Below, one piece after another: positions 1-6,773 of a stretch of 11,353 nt of DNA. Position 1 is the stretch's first letter; each line of letters opens with the position of its first letter. The notes under the pieces were generated by a model. It did not search any database. It was given only the letters and a program-made list of their open reading frames with translations, and was not told the origin of the DNA. This DNA is from DATIBL01 sp035457505 (lineage in GTDB: Bacteria; Patescibacteriota; Minisyncoccia; Phycocordibacterales; UBA6899). The stretch lies in NCBI GenBank assembly GCA_035457505.1, contig DATIBL010000103.1, positions 1-11,353 of the forward strand, written 5' to 3'. The position numbers and the translations under genes were made by a program.

Positions 1-123
1 AACCTGGTAAGAACAGAGCCACACAAATGGCGAACTTCTTCGTTGCGGGGCCCCAGAGTTTCGGTCGTCGTATAAGGAATACGCCTCCCTCGACACTTTC
101 CCCGCGCCTTGAATTTCATCCAT
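1..123 (-). CDS. 5' part of an unidentified gene, cut by the left window edge
   Basis: An open frame runs on the minus strand from an ATG at 123 to the window edge, 41 codons with no stop. I accept it mainly because of its start: AGGAG at 132-136 lies 8 nt before the ATG, one of only two good Shine-Dalgarno sites in the window. The visible N-terminus is hydrophilic and starts MDEIQGAGKVSREAYSLYDD. There is no signal peptide and I recognise no family. It is divergent from the small gene at 155 with only about 30 bases between the starts, so its promoter must lie inside or beyond that small gene. The short visible length means a chance open frame cannot be excluded. Confidence 0.5.
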   Translation of the reverse strand, partial: MDEIQGAGKVSREAYSLYDDRNSGAPQRRSSPFVWLCSYQV

Positions 124-131
124 TTGTTTAG

Positions 132-136
132 CTCCT
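132..136 (-). promoter_or_regulatory. Shine-Dalgarno site of the leftmost minus-strand gene
   Basis: The minus strand reads AGGAG here, 8 nt before the ATG at 123. It is noted because it decides that start and because strong sites are absent from the plus-strand genes. Confidence 0.6.
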
Positions 137-154
137 AAGAAAAGATACAAAAAC

Positions 155-256
155 ATGAACGACAATACGCGAAAGACCAACTGGTGGATGTTTATCCTCT
201 ATACTGCGATCGGTTCGATCTCGCTCTTCATCGCATTGCGCGGATTCCTCGAATAA
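155..256 (+). CDS. 33-residue single-span membrane miniprotein
   Basis: This short reading frame starts with ATG at 155 and ends with TAA at 254-256. The product begins MNDNTRKTNWWMFILYTAIG. A polar, charged head of about 9 residues with a Trp pair at 10-11 is followed by one hydrophobic helix at about 10-28 and a short RGFLE tail. Polar head, aromatic belt, helix and charged tail are typical of a genuine one-span membrane protein. No function can be assigned. No Shine-Dalgarno is visible; the upstream sequence is A-rich. The next gene, also a small membrane protein, follows 27 nt later on the same strand. Its small size keeps the call moderate. Confidence 0.5.
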   Translation: MNDNTRKTNWWMFILYTAIGSISLFIALRGFLE

Positions 257-271
257 ACAGAGCTGATTCTG

Positions 272-277
272 TATACT
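272..277 (+). promoter_or_regulatory. Candidate -10 box giving a leaderless mRNA
   Basis: TATACT is a 5/6 match to the sigma70 -10 consensus and lies 6 nt before the ATG at 284. Transcription would then start at or next to the start codon. I see no good -35 box at the proper distance. Confidence 0.4.
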
Positions 278-283
278 GCACTT

Positions 284-490
284 ATGAGCAACGAAGAGAT
301 TGCGGAGAAGCTGAGCGTACTAGAGAAGAAGATCGATGCCGTGTATGTGTCTGCTGAAAAAACAAGAAGGTATTTTCTTATCTCAATGATCGGCGGAGCG
401 CTCGCATTCCTTCTTCCGCTTATCGCACTCGCATTCGTCATTCCCTTTTTTCTCTCGAACTACCTCGGTTCACTCGAGGGGCTCTTATAG
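284..490 (+). CDS. 68-residue membrane protein with a helical N-terminal head
   Basis: I do not recognise a named family. The N-terminal 28 or so residues are charged and helix-forming, with a heptad-like pattern (EEIAEKLSVLEKKIDAV), followed by a basic KTRR stretch and then a long hydrophobic region at about 32-58 that can form one long or two short membrane helices. A short polar tail ends the protein. The start ATG at 284 follows a TATACT box by 6 nt and has no Shine-Dalgarno, so it may be translated from a leaderless mRNA. Small coiled-coil-plus-helix membrane proteins of this kind are common in Patescibacteria genomes. The basic residues before the helix suggest a cytoplasmic N-terminus (positive-inside rule). 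Confidence 0.65.
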   Translation: MSNEEIAEKLSVLEKKIDAVYVSAEKTRRYFLISMIGGALAFLLPLIALAFVIPFFLSNYLGSLEGLL

Positions 491-500
491 CTAGCCAGAA

Positions 501-542
501 TGCGGAATCTACGATATTATCCGCAAATCATCGGAAACGATG
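501..542 (+). other. Two small hairpins between the miniprotein gene and the tRNA
   Basis: TGCGGA (501-506) pairs with TCCGCA (520-525), and CATCG (529-533) pairs with CGATG (538-542) across a GAAA loop, a GNRA-type tetraloop. They follow the stop codon at 490 and precede the tRNA at 551. No T-run follows, so they are not convincing terminators. They may be leader structures or chance. Confidence 0.25.
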
Positions 543-550
543 CCAATATT

Positions 551-621
551 CGGGGTATAGTACAGCGGTAGTATACACGCTTCGGGTGCGTGAGACTCCG
601 GTTCGATTCCGGGTACCCCGA
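551..621 (+). tRNA. tRNA-Pro (anticodon CGG)
   Basis: The cloverleaf folds by hand. The acceptor stem is CGGGGTA (551-557) with TACCCCG (614-620), 7 bp. The D arm is GTAC (560-563) with GTAT (571-574) and loop AGCGGTA. The anticodon stem is CACGC (576-580) with GCGTG (588-592), and the loop TTCGGGT gives anticodon CGG at 583-585 with G37. A 4-nt variable loop is followed by a T arm closing the loop TTCGATT. It reads proline codon CCG. The C1-G72 pair, A73 discriminator (621) and G35/G36 are the identity elements known for bacterial tRNA-Pro. The 3' CCA is not encoded (CAA follows), so it must be added by the CCA-adding enzyme. Confidence 0.95.
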
Positions 622-626
622 CAAGC

Positions 627-659
627 ATAAAACAAGGGGCCACGTGCTTCTTGTTTTAT
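627..659 (+). terminator. Intrinsic terminator after tRNA-Pro
   Basis: ATAAAACAAG (627-636) is perfectly repeated inverted as CTTGTTTTAT (650-659). In the plus-strand RNA the stem extends inward by GGGC/GCTT pairing (two G-U wobbles) to a 5-nt loop CACGT, giving a 14-bp hairpin with a U-rich 3' arm. On the opposite strand the wobbles become A-C mismatches, so it is best suited to ending the tRNA transcript. Confidence 0.7.
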
Positions 660-673
660 TTCAGGGGAGCACA

Positions 674-695
674 AAGGACCGCGTTAGCGGTCCTT
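674..695 (-). terminator. Terminator hairpin with the stop codon of the minus-strand gene in its loop
   Basis: AAGGACCGC (674-682) pairs with GCGGTCCTT (687-695), a perfect 9-bp stem with a 4-nt loop (683-686). The minus-strand loop is TAAC and contains the TAA stop of the membrane protein gene (684-686). The minus-strand RNA continues UGUGCUCC, so the U-tract is short. Confidence 0.55.
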
Positions 696-1034
696 GTTCG
701 TCTTTGTTTCAGGAGCACGATCGCGCATTTTCCTCCATATCCAGAAGATTCCGATCGGGATCACGACGCCGATCACATAGAAGGGGAGCGACATTACCCA
801 GAGCAGGGCAAAGGCGCTGAGCAGTTCCTTCCCGGGTGCCGCACCGATCGACATGAGAAGCGGTGGAGCAAAGAGGATAATAAAGAGCCAGATCACTCCC
901 TGGAAAAGATGGAGCTTCCTCATGGTGAATTTTGGCGCGAGCGGCTGGATCGCAAAGAAGAGTCCGAAGAGAAATCCGAACGACAGTGCCGCCTGCATAT
1001 ACACAGAAAGATCGATCACGAAGACATATCCCAA
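684..1034 (-). CDS. Small membrane protein with about three spans, unknown function
   Basis: The longest reading is 116 residues from a TTG at 1034; an ATG at 998 (residue 13) is an equally plausible start and would give 104 residues. Neither has a clear Shine-Dalgarno. Three hydrophobic segments lie at about 14-33, 45-64 and 72-99 of the longer form. Between the first two is a basic loop (APKFTMRKLH), and the protein ends in a charged tail (KMRDRAPETKTNKDR). By the positive-inside rule the C-terminus is probably cytoplasmic. I recognise no family. The gene is divergent from the hyf-like operon (starts about 105 bases apart) and convergent with tRNA-Pro. Its stop codon sits in the loop of the hairpin at 674-695. 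Confidence 0.65.
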   Translation of the reverse strand: MGYVFVIDLSVYMQAALSFGFLFGLFFAIQPLAPKFTMRKLHLFQGVIWLFIILFAPPLLMSIGAAPGKELLSAFALLWVMSLPFYVIGVVIPIGIFWIWRKMRDRAPETKTNKDR

Positions 1035-1093
1035 CGCCTATTCTCAGCGTACGCCGAGGCGCATCCTGCGACAAGCGCATCTGCTCCCCGCGC

Positions 1094-1121
1094 TTGACCG
1101 GAAGAAGGTCCGGCATATAAT
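1094..1121 (+). promoter_or_regulatory. Sigma70-type promoter of the hyf-like operon
   Basis: TTGACC (1094-1099), a 16-nt spacer and a perfect TATAAT (1116-1121) make the best promoter in the window. Transcription should begin near 1128, leaving only about 11 nt before the ATG at 1139. That is too short for a standard Shine-Dalgarno, and none is visible. Confidence 0.75.
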
Positions 1122-1138
1122 GGGGGCTTCGCGTATTT

Positions 1139-1684
1139 ATGATCGGAATGATCACAAAAATGCTTTCCACTCCACGGACGGTCATCCCGGTCCGTGAACT
1201 TTCAGAACTTGCGGCAGCAAGCGACGTAGAGGATCTTGGGTCAAAACTCGATCAGCGCATTCGTCGTATCTTCAAGGGGTCGCTCGCGATCCGCGAAGTT
1301 GATGCCGGCTCGACCAACGCCGAAGAAGAGGAGCTCAAGGCGCTCACTAATGCCTACTATGATATCGAGCGTTTTGGCGTGCATTTTGTCGCATCGCCAC
1401 GCCATGCCGATATGCTCATGGTCACCGGTCCGATCACGAAGAATATGGCCAAAGCGCTCAAAGAAACCTACGAAGCGACACCGGCTCCAAAGATCATCGT
1501 TGCGGTCGGCGATGGAGCGATCGACGGGAGTCTCTTTAAAGACGCATATGGCGTCGTCGGAGGGACTGGCGCTGTTATCCCGGTCGATTATGGGATTCCT
1601 GGCGATCCGCCGTCTCCAAAAATGATCATCGCCGCATTGATCCATATCCTCGACGACATCGAGCATAAACGCAAAGCTGCATGA
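1139..1684 (+). CDS. hyfI: Hydrogenase-4 / NuoB-like small subunit without any cluster cysteine
   Basis: This 181-residue protein has the fold signature of group 4 [NiFe]-hydrogenase small subunits and complex I NuoB: NAYYDIERFG (71-80), SPRHADMLMVTGPIT (86-100), VAVGDGAIDG (121-130) and PVDYGIPGDPP (148-158). In active relatives these motifs carry the four cysteines of the proximal [4Fe-4S] cluster (N2 in complex I). Here they are Thr59, Glu62, Gly126 and Asp156, and the protein contains no cysteine at all. It therefore cannot hold the usual cluster, although the surrounding motifs are well kept, which argues for a selected structural role. It is the first gene of the operon; its TGA stop overlaps the ATG of the next gene (ATGA). 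ATGs at 1148 and 1160 are alternative starts. Confidence 0.9.
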   Translation: MIGMITKMLSTPRTVIPVRELSELAAASDVEDLGSKLDQRIRRIFKGSLAIREVDAGSTNAEEEELKALTNAYYDIERFGVHFVASPRHADMLMVTGPITKNMAKALKETYEATPAPKIIVAVGDGAIDGSLFKDAYGVVGGTGAVIPVDYGIPGDPPSPKMIIAALIHILDDIEHKRKAA

Positions 1685-3723
1685 TCCTCTCCACCGGACA
1701 ACTCATTCTTACGGGCCTCATGGCCTTCGCTGCGGGCGCCATCGGAAGCTTCCTCTTCCGCGGCAGGGGCTCGGTTTCGCATCTCTGGGCAACCATCGCT
1801 GCATCGCTCGGCTCGCTCGCGTTGCTTGCCGCCGCGATCGACACGCTCTTGTCGTATGAGACATTTACTGCGATCCTCCCGGTCCCATCGAATCTCATGA
1901 GTTTCTCCGTGCGGCTCGACGATCTCGGTGCGATCTTTCTTGCGATCATCTCACTCGTTTCACTCCTCGCGTCGATATACGGCTATTCCTATCTCAATCG
2001 GCACACGCCCTCGGCTGGAAAAGCCAACGTTGGAATATTTTTGAACGTGTTTCTTGCGAGCATGCCGCTCGTGATCCTCGCCAACGACGCGATCGCATTC
2101 CTTATCTCGTGGGAGATCATGTCGCTCGCCTCGTATTTCCTCGTCGTTTCCGATCATCGCGAAGAGGGGAATGTGCGCGCGGGATTCATCTATTTTGTGA
2201 TGACGCACATCGCAACGGCAGCGCTCCTCGTGATGTTCATGCTGCTTTTCCGCGAGACCGGTTCGTTCGACTTCGATGCATACCGCTCGTTCGGCCCGCT
2301 CATCTCGGAGGGGACAGCGATCGCGGTCGTCCTCCTTGCGCTTGTCGGCTTCGGGACAAAAGCGGGCATCATCCCGTTCCATATCTGGCTTCCCGGCGCG
2401 CACCCTGCGGCTCCCTCGCATATTTCCGCCCTCATGTCCGGCGTCATGATCAAAACGGGCATTTATATGCTGATCCGTGTCTGCTTCGAATTCTTCCCGA
2501 CGCTTCCATCGTGGTTCGGCCTTCTTGTTCTTGCGATCGGATCAGTCAGCGCGGTCTTGGGCGTTCTCTACGCCCTTGCAGAGCACGATCTCAAGCGCTT
2601 GCTCGCATTCCATAGTATCGAGAACATCGGCATTATTTTGATCGGTCTCGGGACGGCGCTCGTCTTCCACGCCGCAGGGAACGATGGCCTTGCGCTCCTT
2701 GGTCTCGGTGCCGCGCTCTTTCATACGATCAACCATGCGATCTTCAAGTCGCTCCTCTTCCTTTCGGCGGGTTCGGTGGTCGCTGCGACACACTCGCGCA
2801 ATATCGAGTCTTATGGAGGATTGATCCGCACCATGCCCGTCACCGCGACATTTTTCCTCGTCGGCTCGATCGCCATCTCCGGCATCATTCCGTTCAACGG
2901 GTTCGCGAGCGAATGGCTCACGTTCCAATCCCTCTTCGGGGGCATGGTCGTGCTCGATGTGACCGAGCGCATCGCCGTCGCGATCGCGGCAGCGTCGCTC
3001 GCGCTTACGGCAGGCCTCGCTGCGGCATGCTTCGTCAAAGCGTTCGGCATTACGTTCCTGGCGCGGCCGCGTTCGGATGCCGCCAGGAATGCAAAGGAAT
3101 GCGGGTACGGTATGCGCATTCCCATGGTCGTGCTTGGTCTCTTGGCTTTGGTGCTCGGCGTGTTCGGGGGCCCCGCAGCACTCGTCTTCATTGCGATCGC
3201 GGCAAGCCTCCCGATCTTTGCGACAACAGGACTCTCGATCGATCTCGCCGGGGCAGGGAACCTGAGTGTTCTTGGCGGGTTCGGCACCATCGACGCATTC
3301 GCTATCGCTGGAGCCCTCGCCCTCGCGCTCCTCGTCACCGCAGCAATCTTCGCACTCGGAGGGAAGGAGCGCCGCCGCATCGCGCCCACCTGGGCATGCG
3401 GAGCCCTGCCGCTCTCGCCGCGCATGGAGATCACCGCAACCGCATTCTCGCGCGCGATCATCACGATCTTCGGGGGAGTACTCAAGCCCACCAAGCAGAC
3501 CACGCTCGAATATCACGACGAACGGATGCGCTATTTCCCGAAATACCATGCGGTCGATATGCACCTGGATGACCTCTTCATGCGGTTCATCTATGGTCCG
3601 ATCGCGCGCGGCGTGCTTGCATGTGCTCGCATCGTGGCCAAAACCCAGAGCGGAAACACGCATCTCTACCTTCTCTATGTCGTCGCAATGCTCGCGATCC
3701 TCTTAGCATGGGCGATGCACTGA
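1681..3723 (+). CDS. hyfB: HyfB-like antiporter subunit (NuoL/M/N superfamily)
   Basis: This 680-residue multi-span protein belongs to the proton-translocating antiporter-like family and resembles HyfB/HycC. Residues used for proton movement in this family are present: Glu145 (ISWEIMSLASY), Lys227 (GFGTKAGIIPFHIWLPGAHP), Lys258 (GVMIKTGIY), Lys305 (HDLKRLLAFHSIENIG), His348/His352/Lys356 and Glu411 (FASEWLTFQ), the last matching the NuoM-type Glu of TM12. The C-terminal part has the HyfB-specific TWACG and SPRMEITATAFS motifs (about 569-586) and a final helix after GNTHLYLLYV. Length agrees with HyfB (about 670). It starts within the stop of the small-subunit gene, so translation is probably coupled. 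In active hydrogenases this subunit pumps ions driven by redox chemistry, which cannot be the case here in its usual form. Confidence 0.93.
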   Translation: MILSTGQLILTGLMAFAAGAIGSFLFRGRGSVSHLWATIAASLGSLALLAAAIDTLLSYETFTAILPVPSNLMSFSVRLDDLGAIFLAIISLVSLLASIYGYSYLNRHTPSAGKANVGIFLNVFLASMPLVILANDAIAFLISWEIMSLASYFLVVSDHREEGNVRAGFIYFVMTHIATAALLVMFMLLFRETGSFDFDAYRSFGPLISEGTAIAVVLLALVGFGTKAGIIPFHIWLPGAHPAAPSHISALMSGVMIKTGIYMLIRVCFEFFPTLPSWFGLLVLAIGSVSAVLGVLYALAEHDLKRLLAFHSIENIGIILIGLGTALVFHAAGNDGLALLGLGAALFHTINHAIFKSLLFLSAGSVVAATHSRNIESYGGLIRTMPVTATFFLVGSIAISGIIPFNGFASEWLTFQSLFGGMVVLDVTERIAVAIAAASLALTAGLAAACFVKAFGITFLARPRSDAARNAKECGYGMRIPMVVLGLLALVLGVFGGPAALVFIAIAASLPIFATTGLSIDLAGAGNLSVLGGFGTIDAFAIAGALALALLVTAAIFALGGKERRRIAPTWACGALPLSPRMEITATAFSRAIITIFGGVLKPTKQTTLEYHDERMRYFPKYHAVDMHLDDLFMRFIYGPIARGVLACARIVAKTQSGNTHLYLLYVVAMLAILLAWAMH

Positions 3724-3728
3724 TCTCT

Positions 3729-4649
3729 ATGACCAACACCACGCTTCTTCTCCAAGTTGTTTTGATCCCCGCACTCGCGCCGCTTTTTGTGGGCGTCATC
3801 CGCAAGATGAAAGCCATCATGCAGAACCGCCATGGTGCGAGCATCGTGCAGCCGTACCGCGAGCTTCGCAAGCTTTTCACGAAGGAAGAGATCGTCTCCG
3901 AGGACAGCTCGTTCATTTTTCTCATCGCGCCGTTCATCGTGTTCGCGGTCACGCTCGTGCTCGGGGCAATGGTGCCGCTTTTCGGTCTTCCTGCGCCGCT
4001 TGCCGGACACGGCGACCTTCTGACGTTCATCTCGCTCGTCGCTCTCGCTGCGTTTTTCCTCGCGCTCTCCGGCCTCGATGCAGGCGGCGCGTTCGGAGGC
4101 ATGGGCTCGAGCCGCGAAATGACGATCGCATCCATGACCGAAGCGGGGGTTCTCTTCTCGTTTCTTCCGGTTGCATTCCTTGCGGCGAGCGCCGATCTCT
4201 CACTCATGGCGGAGCGGACAGGGGAGTTCACCGGGAGCGGACTTGTCGCGCTATTGATCGCACTCGGAGGATTCTTCATCGCGCTCTTGGCCGAGAACGC
4301 GCGCTATCCGTTCGACAACCCGAGCACGCACCTTGAGCTCACCATGGTCCACGAGGCGATGATCCTTGAATATTCGGGCCGGAGACTCGCGCTCATGGAA
4401 TGGGCCGCAGCCAACAAGCTCTTCCTTTTTGCGATCGTCGGCGTGCAGCTCTTCATTCCATGGATGCCCGCTTGGGCCGCAACCGCTCCGCTCATTGCAC
4501 TCGTCGCTGGGCTCAAGATCGGACTTCTGGCATTCGCGATCGCGTTCGTGGAATCCACGATCGCCAAGCTTCGCTATTTCCGCCTTCCCGATCTGCTCTT
4601 GAGCTCCTTCATGCTCGGGGTCATTGCGCTTATCCTTGCCGCTTTTTGA
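3729..4649 (+). CDS. hyfC: HyfC-like membrane anchor subunit (NuoH family)
   Basis: This 306-residue protein matches HyfC/HycD and complex I NuoH, the subunit joining the peripheral arm to the membrane arm. Clear family motifs are QPYRELRKLF (41-50), GSSREMTIASMTEAG (126-140) and the acidic run AENARYPFDNPSTHLELTMV (188-207) followed by HEAMILEYSG. The chain of buried acids (Glu189, Asp196, Glu203, Glu209, Glu214), thought to link the redox site to the antiporter subunits, is intact. AKLRYFRLPDLL (279-290) is also typical. I chose the ATG at 3729, 5 nt after the hyfB stop; an in-frame ATG at 3708 would add 7 residues and overlap hyfB. The normal HyfC length is near 315-320. No Shine-Dalgarno is visible. 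Confidence 0.92.
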   Translation: MTNTTLLLQVVLIPALAPLFVGVIRKMKAIMQNRHGASIVQPYRELRKLFTKEEIVSEDSSFIFLIAPFIVFAVTLVLGAMVPLFGLPAPLAGHGDLLTFISLVALAAFFLALSGLDAGGAFGGMGSSREMTIASMTEAGVLFSFLPVAFLAASADLSLMAERTGEFTGSGLVALLIALGGFFIALLAENARYPFDNPSTHLELTMVHEAMILEYSGRRLALMEWAAANKLFLFAIVGVQLFIPWMPAWAATAPLIALVAGLKIGLLAFAIAFVESTIAKLRYFRLPDLLLSSFMLGVIALILAAF

Positions 4650-4659
4650 TGCACCGCCT

Positions 4660-5313
4660 ATGGATACCTCACTCGTCGCCGCTCTCTTGATTCTCGACAC
4701 CGCTGTGTTTCTCGCGGTCGTTGTGATGCATCTCGCGAAGAAGCACTCGGCGCTTATTGCGCTCTATGCGGCGCAATCGATCGCCGTCTCCGGCATGCTG
4801 CTCCTCATCGCGCGCGAGGAGCACTCGGCATCGACCTACGCGGTCGCGGCAGCCATCTTCCTCGCAAAGGGCGCACTCGTTCCCTGGCTCCTTCGCCGCC
4901 TGCTCGCAAAGGGCAACATTCCGGCAACATCCGCGTCGTATCTGAGCACCCCCGAAACGCTGTTCGGACTTCTCCTTGTCACGCTCTTCGTCCAAACTCT
5001 GCTGGTGCCCGCGCTTGCCGATCTCGTTCGCTCGCCCGGTCTCGCATTTCTTGCGCTATCGGCGCTCTTCGCCTCTCTCCTGCTTGCTCTCACGCGCAAA
5101 GGTGCGCTCGCGCAGATCGTCGCGATTCTTGCGATCGAGAACAGCCTGGTTGCATTCGTCATGCTGCTCGGACTCCGCACGCATGCCCTGCTTGAGTTCG
5201 GGATCGTCCTCGATATTCTCGTCTGGGCCTTCGTGGCAAGCGCGTTCGTCGGTATGATCACGCGCCACTTCGGTTCCACGGATGTAACCATCATGAAGCA
5301 GCTCTCCGAATAG
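4660..5313 (+). CDS. hyfE: HyfE-like membrane subunit (NuoK-related)
   Basis: This 217-residue protein is almost the same length as E. coli HyfE (216). It has about six to seven hydrophobic spans. The diagnostic half is C-terminal: TRKGALAQIVAILAIENSLV (145-164), then LLEFGIVLDILVWAFV (177-192) and a tail ending in DVTIMKQLSE. Glu160 and Glu179 correspond to the membrane glutamates of NuoK-type subunits, and Lys70 lies in the conserved KGALVPWLLRR segment. It begins 10 nt after the hyfC stop in the context CGCCTATG, without a Shine-Dalgarno. In hydrogenase-4 this subunit sits between the NuoH-like and antiporter-like subunits and helps to form the ion path. Confidence 0.88.
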   Translation: MDTSLVAALLILDTAVFLAVVVMHLAKKHSALIALYAAQSIAVSGMLLLIAREEHSASTYAVAAAIFLAKGALVPWLLRRLLAKGNIPATSASYLSTPETLFGLLLVTLFVQTLLVPALADLVRSPGLAFLALSALFASLLLALTRKGALAQIVAILAIENSLVAFVMLLGLRTHALLEFGIVLDILVWAFVASAFVGMITRHFGSTDVTIMKQLSE

Positions 5314-5323
5314 CCATTCGTCT

Positions 5324-6766
5324 ATGTCCGCAGCAACTCTCACACTTCTCTCGCTCCCGATCTTCGCCTCGTTCGCCTCGTTCGGCGTGCGCTCGCGCAG
5401 GGGATTCGCCGAAGCGCTTGGCGTCATCGTCGGCACGATCGAACTCGTGCTCGCGCTCTTCATCGCGTTCTCACAGCTCTCCGGTGCGTCGAGCGACCCG
5501 CGCGCGTTCATCCTTTTTGATCCGCTCGGTTCGCTCTTCCTTGTCATCATCTGCGTCCTTGGATTTTCTGGACTGATCTATTCGTCCTCATACCTCGCAC
5601 GCGAGGTTGCAGACGGCGCGATCGGCCCCACGCGCGTCCGCCAGTACTACGCGCTTTTCCATGCGTTCATGTTCTCGATGTTCCTCGCCGCAGGGTCCAA
5701 CAACATGATCCTGCTTTGGATCGCCATCGAGGCGACGACCCTTGCGAGCGCGTTTTTGATCAGCTTCTTCGACCGGCCTGCGTCCATCGAAGCAGCATGG
5801 AAATATATCGTTATTAATTCCGTTGCGCTTCTCCTTGGCCTTTTCGGCGTCTTCCTGATGGCCGCTGCGATCGATCGCGCGGGGATGCCGCTTTCGTTCG
5901 ATCCATCCGTGCTCGGCGGACTCGGAGGCATGCTTCCGGCTGCGCTCATCCAAATGGCGTTCGTCTTCATTCTGATCGGCTACGCCACAAAGGCCGGTTT
6001 CGCTCCGATGCACACCTGGCTTCCGGATGCGCACAGTCAGGCTCCTGTACCGGTGAGCGCGATGCTTTCCGGCGCGCTTCTCAATATCGCCTTCCTCGGC
6101 ATTCTCCGTTTTAAGGGCGTTGCAGACGCGACGCTCGGAGGAGACTTCGCTGCGACGGCGCTGCTCGTTTTCGGGATCCTCTCGGTCTCGATCGCGGCGA
6201 TCTTCATTTTGATCCAGCGCCAATACAAGCGCCTGCTTGCATATTCCAGTATTGAGCACATGGGCCTGATCGCGATCGGAATGGGACTCGGCGGTGCAGC
6301 GGCAGTCGCAGCGCTTTTGCATGCGCTCTATCATTCGCTCGCAAAATCGATGCTCTTCCTCGCGTCGGGAAATATCGCACATCGTTATCATTCGCTCGAG
6401 ATCGCCGATGTGCGCGGACTCCTCAAGAGCATGCGCATCACGGGCCCGATCTTCTTCATCGGCCTTCTTGCGGTCATGGGACTTCCTCCGTTCGGCACGT
6501 TCATGACCAAATTCGCGATCCTCGCCGCCCTCTTCGAGCAGCATCTTGCGCTCGGTATCGCTGCAGTCATTGCGCTTGCGCTCGCCGTTGCAGGATTCAT
6601 GCGCCATGCATCGCAGATCTTCTTTGGCGATGCCGACGGCAAGGAGCCCGAGCGCGGCGACCTCGCACGGAGCGCACCGCTCATCCTGCTTGGGCTGTCG
6701 CTCGTCATTCTCGGCACCTGGGTTCCGGAACCGCTGGTCGCTCTCGTTCGCGCCGCCGCTCTCTAA
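5324..6766 (+). CDS. hyfF: HyfF-like antiporter subunit (NuoN/M superfamily)
   Basis: This 480-residue second antiporter-like protein has Glu136 (LWIAIEATTLAS), Lys223 in ATKAGFAPMHTWLPDAHSQA (221-240), Lys302 (QYKRLLAYSSIEHMG), His333/His337/Lys341 and Lys396 in the TM12 region (PPFGTFMTKF). So its proton-path residues are retained, as in HyfB. The position equal to HyfB Lys258 is Asn254, which to my knowledge is usual for HyfF. It is somewhat shorter than E. coli HyfF (about 526). It starts 10 nt after the hyfE stop (CGTCTATG) and ends 7 nt before hyfG. Having HyfB plus HyfF but no HyfD gives two antiporter modules, one fewer than hydrogenase-4 and one more than the E. coli formate hydrogenlyase. 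Confidence 0.92.
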   Translation: MSAATLTLLSLPIFASFASFGVRSRRGFAEALGVIVGTIELVLALFIAFSQLSGASSDPRAFILFDPLGSLFLVIICVLGFSGLIYSSSYLAREVADGAIGPTRVRQYYALFHAFMFSMFLAAGSNNMILLWIAIEATTLASAFLISFFDRPASIEAAWKYIVINSVALLLGLFGVFLMAAAIDRAGMPLSFDPSVLGGLGGMLPAALIQMAFVFILIGYATKAGFAPMHTWLPDAHSQAPVPVSAMLSGALLNIAFLGILRFKGVADATLGGDFAATALLVFGILSVSIAAIFILIQRQYKRLLAYSSIEHMGLIAIGMGLGGAAAVAALLHALYHSLAKSMLFLASGNIAHRYHSLEIADVRGLLKSMRITGPIFFIGLLAVMGLPPFGTFMTKFAILAALFEQHLALGIAAVIALALAVAGFMRHASQIFFGDADGKEPERGDLARSAPLILLGLSLVILGTWVPEPLVALVRAAAL

Positions 6767-6773
6767 TACGCCT

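Noticed and set aside
3621..3728. Longer hyfC starting at 3621 or 3708
   Set aside because: The region before 3723 is coding in the hyfB frame. The ATG at 3729 gives the usual small gap and the CTATG context; 3708 remains possible but less likely.
6546..6773. Longer large-subunit gene starting at 6546
   Set aside because: It would overlap most of the last 220 bases of hyfF and add a basic, low-complexity stretch that is the shadow of hyfF; the ATG at 6774 fits the family start.
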